A stretch of DNA of 19,421 nt from Rhodospirillales bacterium (GCA_903644035.1 CAHJXG010000488.1:1-19421); one strand, 5' to 3'; shown: positions 9,401-15,718, counted from the first letter of the stretch. The notes: generated by a model from the sequence alone, not told the origin. A program made the numbers and translations.

Positions 9401-9679
9401 CGTGGTCGGTGGCGCCAAATCGCCGCCGCAGACCATGCAGACTTGGTCGCCCTCCTCGAGGGGATGGCCGTTCACGCAAAGGGCTGAAGCGGTCTTGGGG
9501 GCTGCTGGCGATTGATGTGGTTCGGCGGGAGCATGCGGATCCACCAACGGCTCCGTCGACAGGTCCCAGCCGCACTCAACTCCGCTGACGACGTTCTCAC
9601 AGTTGAGTTCCATGGAGGCGCGGGCAGACCCGCACCCCGGACACCATCGAACAAGCCTTGTCGACATAGCTGTGCTCAC
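3413..9679 (-). CDS. Zinc ribbon-pseudokinase-SF1 helicase-nuclease fusion, 2088 aa
   Basis: The domains in order are as follows. There are two zinc ribbons (C13, C16, C27, C36; then C68, C81, C84 with H72). A protein kinase fold spans about 108-355, with HRELRPDT at 226-233, GFG at 248-250, APE at 272-274 and SDWWSLG at 284-290. A long linker carries the COG1112/DUF4011-like region (about 760-810). The SF1 helicase has Walker A GPPGTGKSQ (975-983), motif II YDEAS (1636-1640), SGDEKQ (1660-1665), HYRS (1731), NVQGDE (1861) and NVAITRAR (1901). The C-terminal nuclease (about 1980-2085) has MDYAIVD and FGIGIECEAPRH, as in MTES_1575/Vsr-like REases. The kinase lacks the VAIK lysine and both catalytic aspartates (HRE, GFG), so it is probably a pseudokinase. 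The GTG start at 9679 gives a 4-nt overlap with the upstream gene; an ATG at 9667 is the alternative. Likely cytoplasmic and acting on nucleic acid; its role in defence is inferred. Confidence 0.92.
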   Translation of the reverse strand: MSTAMSTRLVRWCPGCGSARASMELNCENVVSGVECGWDLSTEPLVDPHAPAEPHQSPAAPKTASALCVNGHPLEEGDQVCMVCGGDLAPPTTTEPTAQSDACLPATVIDGWTVHERLPGRDGEPWERFLARREDTEEPALLTLYCTGAEPDPAVHDALRRMPTDHTPRLFATGRFDGRAYDVTEHIRGGSLSAREYPAAAPERFRILVDEIGRALSSFAEIGLRHRELRPDTVLIRDPEAFDLVIVGFGSARLSDFDLEAVAPLQLTRYSAPEAVVGAVSAASDWWSLGMIALEQATRGACFDGVNDQAFLLHVVTRGMTLPPSLDPDTRILLRGLLARDPLARWSWTQVRAWLQGELVEPPPEEAAGRTEDRGPAISLGGRLFRRPEAYALAASEAANQAEGTEATLRGAVATWLDERGGNPAQVAEVRHIVSDPELADDAKHALAMMVLNRDLPLALGGEIVSGAWLLTNPERGSEIVTGAVARHLERLEREPWLVRLRIRADAVRERARLNEIELDEQSFRLAMLTTSRANLEAEREARLRLFPDTDHARLASILDKSRVTEEDLVLLVSASLGQFTALASLVEAALREASQAGVALESEVAQRLLARPRREIFSEVDGRIANFARCGSKGIDTWADEFRARRRMLLPRAAVLLAVPPERWQEPPKQQYVSSLLEHFEKRVSSAIGRGSLVRFLIGKTTPRIDLAELGTSHRGPEAVVAHVLARTPSAIALDPAAYRNNPNLEARLRRLVSHASMFQRDTGIDGRYMGFPFLIVGDGHRGRGSARPRIAPVLLWPVAFEFSNDAAGRAARLAFRAEGEEVRLNPALESIVGGGAMERWRRAKDDLLARDNLRVADVMDVLAHLAAPQSRVLARIPGRDATTISAEPELVAAAALFHVEFTGQAVAEDIKLLQGKPIAGTSLEAALRIVEQGEPGPVPATSEGDRYNTVESDPSQDDAVLRSRSGPGLLVEGPPGTGKSQTIVNMVANAVGHGETVLVVCQKLAALKVVEKRLKAEGLGDRLFLLADVNRDRTSVVNALRTQVPAARTADPGRVADLGRRRQALAARIEALEGEIDRHHAALHSRDQPSGLSYRDVVGQLIEVEASGLTIDAPRLRTLLSGFDEIRLAAVEETCGPLARDWLRSRFEGSPLAALKPFAVDDHIDRAFRDDFGAFLVAEQARASAPADSAGFETDDPTKLMEWMAGSGTILSVVLEDVRARLATWLDLFRPVAGGESLGSQLRSKVEELSNTLGCIDPKRHDPAAFEHVAKLSLIELETLIEDFVDASTEPNFFQWLNPYRWGRVDRAIGFVARLGKPERSLVGVLDLLRLEHEIRPLRTKLQQVHEALRSQPPLHPSPLDVLVEDTRKLLNSLHMVEQASAAVLACPAAELAERTVRQATQAAYSGLQVTFEGACARHEARQRSRGALSVLSAWIEPGWLAECETAIGRNSPTARLTAPLAEALHALAPYQRVRMRMGRSSEDAVRVLSQLRQSESLLNAIPTSNLDGVVRKTIHREALLAWKNRLEGSHPELLSDREEIEAKVHGLAQLDSELRDLNRRVLAAGCEGSRLGTQAAWTALTMLRGPRAKTVREILDQGQAVGLMQLRPIWLMIPDVASRVLPLRAGLFDLVIYDEASQMPVEHAVPTLFRGRRVVVSGDEKQMPPSAFFTGAVEDDDDALDADEVDETATESERAAAEEAWNRREVKDCPDLLQLGRWALPKAVLKIHYRSNYRELIGFSNAAFYSGALSVPVRHPDGEIRQVRPIEVDRVDGTYVSQTNSGEAERVVEILADLWSAQGTSCPSVGVVSFNRKQADLIEDALEERAAEDPAFAAALRRERDRKQDGEDMGFFVKNVENVQGDERDAIIFSTTFGRDARGTFRRSFGVLGQTGGERRLNVAITRARSKVILVTSIPVSEVSDWLQSKRRPERPRDYLQAYLDYAGKLDAGDLEAARFVPAQLSDGSSGPTDDTAWDRDGFRESVGEFVRQLGYDPVSADESGDVFSMDYAIVDPVTRLFGIGIECEAPRHELLTRARAREIWRAAVLRRAVPALHRVSVHAWYHRPQHERARLRSAIESALQREAA

Positions 9680-10323
9680 ACGTCCAGCCGCCGGTCCGCA
9701 GTCACCGTGACACCATGGCCTTGGGCCTCGAGCAAGGCGGCAAGACGGTGGAAATCGCCCGGGCGCGGGATGCCTGCAAAGAAGACTTCTCCGGTCATGT
9801 CGTCCATCATCATGTCGAGCGAGCGTTGGGCGGGCATCGGCTTTTCCGTGTAGGGGCCGAGACGGTCTCTCCCGAGCGGCGTCAGGCAGACCAGCCGCTG
9901 GTTATCGCTGCCGCGCAGGGAAAGGGTCTGTGCGCTCCGCTGGTCGTACGGGTCGGCGATGACGCAGTCAATCAAACCGTCAAACGTCTTGAGCAGGCCT
10001 TTGAGATGCTCGAGAGGGTATCCCGAGTAGACGAGTATGTCCGCCGCCGTTACCGCGCGTAAGCGCGAGAGGAGCACGCGCAGGGCGTCGGCTTGGTCAA
10101 ACGGTTCGCCCCCGGAAACCGTCACGCCGTCGGCGGCTTGCAAGGCGGGCATTGCCGCTCTCACGAGGTTGTCGACGGTCGTCATCGGACCAGCCGCCCA
10201 GGTGTCCATCGACACGCAGCCTTGGCAGCGGATCGAGCAGCCCTGGAGCCAGATGGCGAGCCTCTGGCCTGGGCCGAGAGCGGTAACCGGGAAATGCATG
10301 CGGGAGATTGAGATTTCGGTCAT
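9676..10323 (-). CDS. NrdG-like radical SAM / 4Fe-4S protein
   Basis: This 215-aa protein has a CX3CX2C cluster motif, GCSIRCQGC (C29, C33, C36), which should hold a 4Fe-4S cluster that cleaves S-adenosylmethionine, and a GGEP motif (71-74, VSGGEPFDQ) for SAM binding. Its length and layout match anaerobic ribonucleotide reductase activating enzyme (NrdG) and pyruvate formate-lyase activase-like single-domain proteins. No glycyl radical enzyme is encoded nearby, so the usual partner is absent and the name nrdG is not justified. The ATG at 10321-10323 overlaps the TGA of the AAA+ gene as ATGA, and its own TGA overlaps the GTG of the 2088-aa gene. It may modify an operon partner or a small molecule; the substrate is unknown. 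The C-terminal segment (about 150-215) lies outside the core SAM fold and could contact partners. Confidence 0.88.
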   Translation of the reverse strand: MTEISISRMHFPVTALGPGQRLAIWLQGCSIRCQGCVSMDTWAAGPMTTVDNLVRAAMPALQAADGVTVSGGEPFDQADALRVLLSRLRAVTAADILVYSGYPLEHLKGLLKTFDGLIDCVIADPYDQRSAQTLSLRGSDNQRLVCLTPLGRDRLGPYTEKPMPAQRSLDMMMDDMTGEVFFAGIPRPGDFHRLAALLEAQGHGVTVTADRRLDV

Positions 10324-12191
10324 GCCGCTGACGCCGCCAAGGTGCGCACGACGTCGAGGTTCGTGACGGTTCCCGCCTCTCTGCTGAGGCCAGTGATGGT
10401 CAGCTGCTCGCCGGGCTTGGGTCCGACGTCGAACAGCGCCCGGGCGAGCGGGTTGATGAGGTGGACCTCAACCTTGTTGCGAATTCCTCGGCCGCCGTTC
10501 GACAGATCGGCGAGGCAGAGTTCCCTGAGTTCGTCGCGTGCGGCGCTTGCCATCCGCACCGAGGCGCCTGGGACAGGCACGGCCTCCCTGAGAACGTCGC
10601 CGACCATCAGGTCGAAGATCTCGGCGGCGACCGCTGGCCGGATGAAGTCGAACACGAGCACGTTCTCGCCGATGCGGTTCAGGATCTCGGGGCGGTTGAG
10701 CACGAGCTTGAAGTGCTGGTCGATCTCAGCGCGCACCTTCGCCTGAACGTCCTCAAAGGCATCGCCAGGGAACACGTGCTGCGTGCGTGAGCCGTCCGGG
10801 CGCATCTGGTAGATGCCGAGGTTCGAGGTGAACACGATGAACGCTTCCGAGAAGTAGACGCGGTCGCCGCGGCCGGAGGTCAGAACCCCGTCGTCGAGGA
10901 TCTGGAGGAACTTGTCGAGGATCCGTGGGTGGGCTTTTTCGATCTCGTCGAACAGCACCACACTGAAGGGCTTCTCGCGGATCGCGTTGGTCAGTTCGCC
11001 GCCCACGTCATAGCCGATATAGCCCGGTGGGGCGCCGACGAGGCGCTGGTCCGAATGCTCGGCCGAGAACTCGGACATATCGAACCGGATGTAGGCGCTC
11101 TCGTCCCCGAACAGCAGGCTTGTGAGCGCCTTGGCGAGTTCGGTCTTCCCGACACCGGTTGGACCGGCCAGGAAGGCGACGCCGCGCGGCCGGTTGCCCC
11201 TGCGGGGCGCACCCACTCCGGTGACTGCCCGCTTAACGACGTCCATGATGTGGGTGACTGCCCCGTCCTGGCCGCGGACACGCTGCCGGATGAACTCTGT
11301 GCCTCCCCGGATCTTCTCGCGGTCGATGGTAGCCCAGGGGTCTTCGGTGACGCCGACCTTGTAACGGCGGACTGCGTCGCCGATGGCCGTGAAGGAGAGC
11401 TTCTCAACGCGTCCCAACTGTGAGATCGCGAGGAGATCGAGCAGGAGCAAGCCTTCAGTCTGTTCGACAAAGGTGTCGAGCGCCTCCTTGGCCGGGCCCG
11501 CACCTGCGTCGCGGTAACCTCCAAGGCTGCGCAGCAGCGACGGCGCCAACGCACGCCGGGCGCGACTGTCTGGCTTGCCGACCGGGATGTGGCGCACCCG
11601 GGGATTATCGATGAGGAACCAGTCCGGCAGGTCGCCCTCCTTGTCCACGATCCAAATGACCGGGTTCATGAACGGGCGTGGTGGTGTCCCGTGTGGCCGT
11701 GCCTTCGCCTGGTGGGCGAGTACGAGTGCGCGTGTGAACGCCACATGTTCTTGCGAGGTGAGAGCATCGGAACGGGCGAGCAGCCTCGACGCAAAGTCCG
11801 CAACCAGGGCCAACGGCGGCCCGGAGGAGCTGACGAGGCGCTCCAAGGTTGTCGTGAACAGCTCAAGGCTAGCGGGAGCGTGTCCGTTGGCACTCGGGGT
11901 CAGCCCGAGCCCAATCAGCGTCTCGGCCGCGGAGGCGGGTTGCTCACCCGGCAGCGCGACGGCGCGGAAACCGTTCAGCGGGTCGTAGCCGATCACGCCG
12001 GAGTAGCCGACTTGGCGCAGTTCGGCGGCGATGACGTTGACGAGCGGCTGAACCGTGACATGTCCCGGATCGGTCTCGGTCAGCTGATGGTCGCGGACAT
12101 TCCCGGTCAGCACGAACTGTGATTTGAGCGGCAAGAAACGGAGTAGGTCCCGCAGCCAACGCGGCTTCTCCGCCGCTTGGCTATACTCCAT
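10320..12191 (-). CDS. ClpB/ClpA-type AAA+ ATPase, first gene of the operon
   Basis: This 623-aa protein ends in a complete ClpA/B D2-type AAA+ module. It has Walker A GPTGVGKT (343-350), pore loop GAPPGYIGY (Tyr391), Walker B VVLFDEIEKAH (411-421), sensor 1 FTSN (454-457), an arginine finger in RPEILNRIG (Arg506) and sensor 2 GGRGIR (566-571). The first 280 residues look like a decayed first ATPase domain: a QFVLTGNVRD segment stands where a P-loop would be, and PVIWIVDKEGDLPDW resembles a Walker B strand, but no GKT/S is present. I see no ClpP-docking IGF/IGL loop, so protein remodelling without proteolysis is more likely than a protease role. The protein is likely a cytoplasmic hexamer. 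The ATG at 12191 has only a weak upstream GGG. Its stop overlaps the radical SAM start by 4 nt. Confidence 0.9.
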   Translation of the reverse strand: MEYSQAAEKPRWLRDLLRFLPLKSQFVLTGNVRDHQLTETDPGHVTVQPLVNVIAAELRQVGYSGVIGYDPLNGFRAVALPGEQPASAAETLIGLGLTPSANGHAPASLELFTTTLERLVSSSGPPLALVADFASRLLARSDALTSQEHVAFTRALVLAHQAKARPHGTPPRPFMNPVIWIVDKEGDLPDWFLIDNPRVRHIPVGKPDSRARRALAPSLLRSLGGYRDAGAGPAKEALDTFVEQTEGLLLLDLLAISQLGRVEKLSFTAIGDAVRRYKVGVTEDPWATIDREKIRGGTEFIRQRVRGQDGAVTHIMDVVKRAVTGVGAPRRGNRPRGVAFLAGPTGVGKTELAKALTSLLFGDESAYIRFDMSEFSAEHSDQRLVGAPPGYIGYDVGGELTNAIREKPFSVVLFDEIEKAHPRILDKFLQILDDGVLTSGRGDRVYFSEAFIVFTSNLGIYQMRPDGSRTQHVFPGDAFEDVQAKVRAEIDQHFKLVLNRPEILNRIGENVLVFDFIRPAVAAEIFDLMVGDVLREAVPVPGASVRMASAARDELRELCLADLSNGGRGIRNKVEVHLINPLARALFDVGPKPGEQLTITGLSREAGTVTNLDVVRTLAASAA

Positions 12192-12974
12192 GCGGAACCC
12201 GGACAGCCTCAGTGGCGCGCGACCTGCCAGACCATGTGGGTGGCCAAAACCGGGGTTTCGACCTCAGTCCGTTGCTTTCCGGCGCGCAGTAACCCGCTGC
12301 ACCAGTTAGGTCTGCCTTGAGGGCACGTGCGGAGAAAGAATGCGAAATCTGAACATCCCAAGCCAGCATCAGTGCTTACTTATCCTTGCCGACGCATGCC
12401 AAAAATAGTTGCTCATTGGATATTAGCATAAATAAGTAGCGAAAGCTATGTGGAAGGAGGTGGGCGGTTCGCCGTTGATCGTAAGGCAATGCTGGTCGGC
12501 GCACCCAAAACCGGGGACGCCGGGTTCACGCGAGTGTCCAGCTAGCGATCCGGCGTGGAGGTGGGTGATTGGCTCGTGGACACGGCCCCAGTCCTCACCA
12601 AAGCGTCAGGTTGCCTGCCGCGCCCACCGAGTGGTGGGTGGATCCAGGTGGGGCGGCTGCGTGGAGGCGGCGCCCACCTGCCATTGTCAGGGGGCCAAGA
12701 GGGCGCGGGCGGGATGTCCGCCTGTTCTTGCATTTTTGTCAGGCAGCCTTGCCCCCGCTCTCGAGTGCGTAGGCGGGGGATGGCTGCGAAAAGGTCGCTG
12801 CCGCCGGGATAGCAGGCGGTCTCCGCTGACCTGACCCCGAACTTTCATCCAGTGACGACCAGAGACCGGCGTGTGTTCGATCTGCATCCCTTCTTTGGAC
12901 CAGCACCGCGTCGTGGGCGCCGAGTTCTGCCTTGGGGCGGCGGCGCAAGCGGCAGCCGCGGAGATCGGCCATCC
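12192..12974. other. Intergenic region upstream of the operon, no convincing gene
   Basis: This stretch of about 780 bases separates the operon start from the GreA-like gene. Several open frames cross it on both strands (for example 12448-12834 on + and 12739-12972 on -), but their products are rich in Pro, Arg, Gly and Ser without recognisable motifs, and their third positions show no coding bias. It holds one AT-rich patch (about 12374-12440, listed separately) and a 6-bp perfect stem with a 4-nt loop at 12623-12638. The string CAAAACCGGGG occurs twice (near 12245 and 12506). It may carry the operon promoter and some decayed mobile DNA. Confidence 0.5.
12374..12440 (-). promoter_or_regulatory. 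AT-rich patch with imperfect dyads, possible operon promoter/operator
   Basis: This is the most AT-rich stretch in the window and lies 183-249 nt upstream of the AAA+ start. It is bounded by GCTTACTTAT (12374-12383) and ATAAGTAGC (12432-12440), an imperfect inverted pair. Inside is a 19-bp imperfect dyad at 12410-12428 (TGCTCATTGGATATTAGCA, 6 of 9 pairs matching). On the - strand a TTGGCA followed about 18 nt later by TAAGCA could be a weak -35/-10 pair. A repressor or autoregulatory site is possible but not shown. Confidence 0.3.
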
Positions 12975-13307
12975 GTGCTCGCCACGGTGAACACGGGCGT
13001 GTTCGAGGCCACTCCTTTGGCGGATGTCCATCCTTCTGCCCCGGAGATGCCGCCTGCTGCTCCGGAGCACGGGTCGGAGGCGGTGGTCGAGGTGGGCGAC
13101 ACCGTCATCGTGCGCTTCGCCGACGACAACCGTGTCCGTCGGTTTCATCTCAGCCAGAAGGTGAACAACCCTGACCATGGCGTCGTCCACGTCAGCCAGC
13201 CAATCGGGGAAGCCCTGCTCGGGAACGGTCTGGAGGAGGAGATCGAACTGATCGTCGGCGGCCAGGCGAGGAAGGTCGTCATCGAGGAGATCACCAAGAC
13301 GGTGTGA
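12975..13307 (+). CDS. Stand-alone GreA/GreB C-terminal domain protein
   Basis: The last 75 residues read as the FKBP-like C-terminal domain of GreA/GreB/Rnk proteins: VEVGDTVIVRF, then NNPDHGVVHVSQPIGEALLGN, then EEEIELIVGG, ending VVIEEI. That domain binds RNA polymerase beside the secondary channel. The N-terminal coiled coil that carries the acidic cleavage-stimulating tip in GreA is missing; only a short Pro/Ala-rich leader precedes the domain, so this cannot be a normal transcript-cleavage factor. The GTG at 12975 is chosen because GGAG (12960-12963) lies 11 nt upstream and coding bias begins about there. GTG at 12987 or 12852 are alternatives. It lies next to, and on the same strand as, the 13440-14879 gene. 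Regulation of local transcription is speculation. Confidence 0.65.
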   Translation: MLATVNTGVFEATPLADVHPSAPEMPPAAPEHGSEAVVEVGDTVIVRFADDNRVRRFHLSQKVNNPDHGVVHVSQPIGEALLGNGLEEEIELIVGGQARKVVIEEITKTV

Positions 13308-13439
13308 ACTCGTTCGGCGCTTGCCCTGCCATTCAATTTTCTTCGGCGATTGAGGCAGCGGGCTGAAGAACAGAGGTGGAATCGGGCGCGGCGAGCGCAC
13401 ACATGGCGGTTTTCTGATGGGATTGGGGACTCGGATCGA

Positions 13440-14879
13440 GTGCTGGATCGACCTCTGCGTGGGACCGAGGCTACAGCTAACCGGGCGCAGCACGCTGTCT
13501 GCGGCGAGATCCGGGAGGCGCATCAGTTGCATCCTCTTGGCTACGACGACGATGACGATTGGGTTTGCCCGGACGAGAACTGCCGAGCCCGGATGACGCC
13601 CTGCGCCTGGAAGCCGCTGAACCGAGACGGGGAGCCCTACCAGCGATCGCCCTACTTCCGGGCTGAACCGGCTCACTCTCCGCTCTGCGTGGCCTGGCGT
13701 TCGGATGCTCGCGAGAGGTCTACGCCGGAAAACACCGTAGGCTACGCTGCTGACTACCCTAACCGTGTCGTCCTGTTTCCTACGCCGCCGCGAGATAGCC
13801 ACTCGGCTGCCAAGAACGAAGCCGACGTGTCGGAGCCATGCGGCATTGCCGTTCGAGAAACGCATGCAAGCTGGACGCGGAGCATTCGGAAGGCATGCGA
13901 GTTCTACGTAGCCTCGGCTGAGCACCACCAGCGATCTCTAAGGGTGGACGGTTGCGGGGGTGCGACCTACGGCGAGTGTTTCGTCCGCCTTGGTACTGGC
14001 GACCGCAAGATCGTCGGCCGTCAGTGGATCTTCTACGATCAGATCTGGCTCAAGGACTGGATCGACTTGGATGTCGAGCCGCTGGTTCTCCCGTTGATGA
14101 GCACGGTGTCGGGTGTCCATCGAACTCTGACTATCGACACCATGCGTTGGCCCGAGAGCCACCGGCGCGATCTCCGGCGGTGCTTCAGGGCAGTCCTTCG
14201 GGAAGGCAAGGCAGCATACCGCCAGGGCAAGAAGGATCACCGTCCGTGGATCTTCTTTGTCGGCCGTGAGGAGCTTTACGATCAGACCAAATTCCAAGCC
14301 GACCTTCAGCCTGGCGTGGAGGTGCTGGTTTGCACCATGCCCAGGCAGCAAAGGGCATTCCGGCCGTCCGCGCGCTTCGTGCAAGCAACGAGGCATTTCT
14401 ACGGCCAGGAGGCCGCGACAGAAGCGCCGCCTTCCAGAACCGAGTTTATCGGCGCGCCGGTAGAGGATGACGCGGCAGCGTCCGCAGCGCCAACGACGGG
14501 CGACAACTCCGGGCAGGAAATCGGAACGGGCTCGCCATTCCATGATCGCGGGGACTTTGAGCCAGCAGACGAGCAGCCGGAGGCCAAGCTTCGTCCATTT
14601 GCAGAGCCCAGTAGGGAGGATGCAGAGGAGCGACTGCTCGAACTCCCAGAGTCGGACACGGGGATCGATGCCGGTTCGACGCATGCTCGCCACGAATGCG
14701 AGGAGGCCAAGAAGCCGGAGCATGTGGAAATCGAGCCAACCGGCAATGATTATAGTGATCCGGATCACGGAGCCCAGGATAGTGAGGGCAGTGCCCTTGC
14801 GGCGCCCTGGAACGAGGCGGCGACGGTGTGGGTTCGAATGCGAAAGACCGCATTGAGGCTCGTGCGTTGGAAGAAGTGA
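13440..14879 (+). CDS. Protein of unknown function with CoiA-like zinc motif and acidic tail
   Basis: This is a product of about 479 aa. Near the N-terminus it reads DDDDDWVCPDENC, then SPYFRAEPAHSPLC, giving a CX4C...YFRX4HX3C pattern. That resembles the zinc-binding motif at the start of CoiA-like and some nuclease-linked proteins, where Cys, His and Cys bind metal. The middle part (RQWIFYDQIWLKDWID, PWIFFVGREELYDQTKF) looks globular but has no catalytic motif I can name. The last 130 residues are rich in Glu, Asp, Pro and Ala and probably disordered. The GTG at 13440 is chosen because codon bias is poor before it and GGGGA lies about 10 nt upstream; a TTG at 13350 would add 30 residues. 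It follows the GreA-like gene by about 130 nt on the same strand. Hypothetical, but clearly coding. Confidence 0.6.
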   Translation: MLDRPLRGTEATANRAQHAVCGEIREAHQLHPLGYDDDDDWVCPDENCRARMTPCAWKPLNRDGEPYQRSPYFRAEPAHSPLCVAWRSDARERSTPENTVGYAADYPNRVVLFPTPPRDSHSAAKNEADVSEPCGIAVRETHASWTRSIRKACEFYVASAEHHQRSLRVDGCGGATYGECFVRLGTGDRKIVGRQWIFYDQIWLKDWIDLDVEPLVLPLMSTVSGVHRTLTIDTMRWPESHRRDLRRCFRAVLREGKAAYRQGKKDHRPWIFFVGREELYDQTKFQADLQPGVEVLVCTMPRQQRAFRPSARFVQATRHFYGQEAATEAPPSRTEFIGAPVEDDAAASAAPTTGDNSGQEIGTGSPFHDRGDFEPADEQPEAKLRPFAEPSREDAEERLLELPESDTGIDAGSTHARHECEEAKKPEHVEIEPTGNDYSDPDHGAQDSEGSALAAPWNEAATVWVRMRKTALRLVRWKK

Positions 14880-14977
14880 TACCAAGCGCCCTTTGCGATG
14901 ACCGGTCTGCTTAGTCTCTTGTTCGCCAAGGCCGCGACGTCTGGGAAATCAGGTGATCCACTTCCAGGGCAAGGCAT

Positions 14978-15718
14978 CTACACGCCTTCGGCGAAGAACG
15001 ACAGCACGAACTCACGGCCGTTAGGGGCGTCCGTGACCTCCAGGCTAGGTTTCAAACGCACAGTCTCGCCGAAGTTGGACCGCACCGTGAGAGTCAGCAG
15101 GCTGGTGAGAAAGGCGGTCAGCGCGTTCGCCACCGTGATGGTTTCCCGCAGGATGGCAGCAAACCCTGCATTCGCGTCGACACCGTCTGCAAGGCCAGCG
15201 ACGCCGTAGCCGACCACCGTCTCGCACGACAGATACAGCGAGTTCGTGTGGTCCGAGGCCACATACCACGACCAGTCCGCATCCTCGGGCACGGAAGTGA
15301 ACGCCCGAGCCAGATCGTCGGTTGACGGGTGATGGTAGGAGAAGCGGTTGCGCAGGTTATGGAGCAGCCCGGAGCCGCCGAAGCTCCGCTTGAGCAAGGC
15401 GTATGCCTCCGCTGCCTCCCTGGGCATCATGGGCAGGTACTTACGGCCGACCAGGCGCTGGCTCTCCGGCCTCCTGAGCCATTCCCATGTTTCGGCGATG
15501 ACCCCGAACAGGGACCGGAGGATGATTTGGGTTTGCGCTTCGCCGACCCGGGTCTCGATCGGGTTGGCCGCCGCGCGATTGGTCGAGAACCGGATGAGCT
15601 TGATCCACACGCCGAGCATGTTGAGCGTGTGACCGGAGAGAAGCATCAGTGCGCGCTCGTCATTGGGCACCGCGGCCAACTGCACCTTGGTGATCTCGAG
15701 CCTGTGGACTCTGATCAT
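14978..15718 (-). CDS. HEPN-like helical protein (candidate RNase toxin or effector)
   Basis: This 246-aa, mostly helical protein opens MIRVHRLEITKVQL and continues with an LLSGHTLNMLGVWIKLI helix. It resembles a family of hypothetical proteins I recall in alphaproteobacteria. At residues 123-129 it has RNRFSYH (within LLHNLRNRFSYHHPS). This fits the HEPN catalytic pattern R(N/D/H)X4H, in which Arg, the polar residue and His form a metal-independent RNase site. It starts with ATG 13 nt after the stop of the upstream 15732-16235 gene, so the two are probably one transcript. AGGCGG lies about 10 nt before the start. HEPN proteins often act in toxin-antitoxin or abortive-infection systems. The motif is visible; the fold assignment and activity are inferred. 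Confidence 0.6.
   Translation of the reverse strand: MIRVHRLEITKVQLAAVPNDERALMLLSGHTLNMLGVWIKLIRFSTNRAAANPIETRVGEAQTQIILRSLFGVIAETWEWLRRPESQRLVGRKYLPMMPREAAEAYALLKRSFGGSGLLHNLRNRFSYHHPSTDDLARAFTSVPEDADWSWYVASDHTNSLYLSCETVVGYGVAGLADGVDANAGFAAILRETITVANALTAFLTSLLTLTVRSNFGETVRLKPSLEVTDAPNGREFVLSFFAEGV

Noticed and set aside
12623..12638. CCCACC-GAGT-GGTGGG hairpin
   Set aside because: A short perfect stem is common in GC-rich DNA; no T-run and no neighbouring gene end to serve.
12739..12972. Possible transposase fragment on the - strand
   Set aside because: The frame contains no DDE, HHSD or other transposase motif and no matching terminal repeats were found nearby.
12687..13928. Long - strand open frame (413 codons) opposite the GreA-like and zinc-motif genes
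   Set aside because: Its product is Pro/Arg/Ser-rich without motifs, while the + strand carries a clear GreA/GreB C-terminal domain; it is a shadow of high-GC coding DNA.
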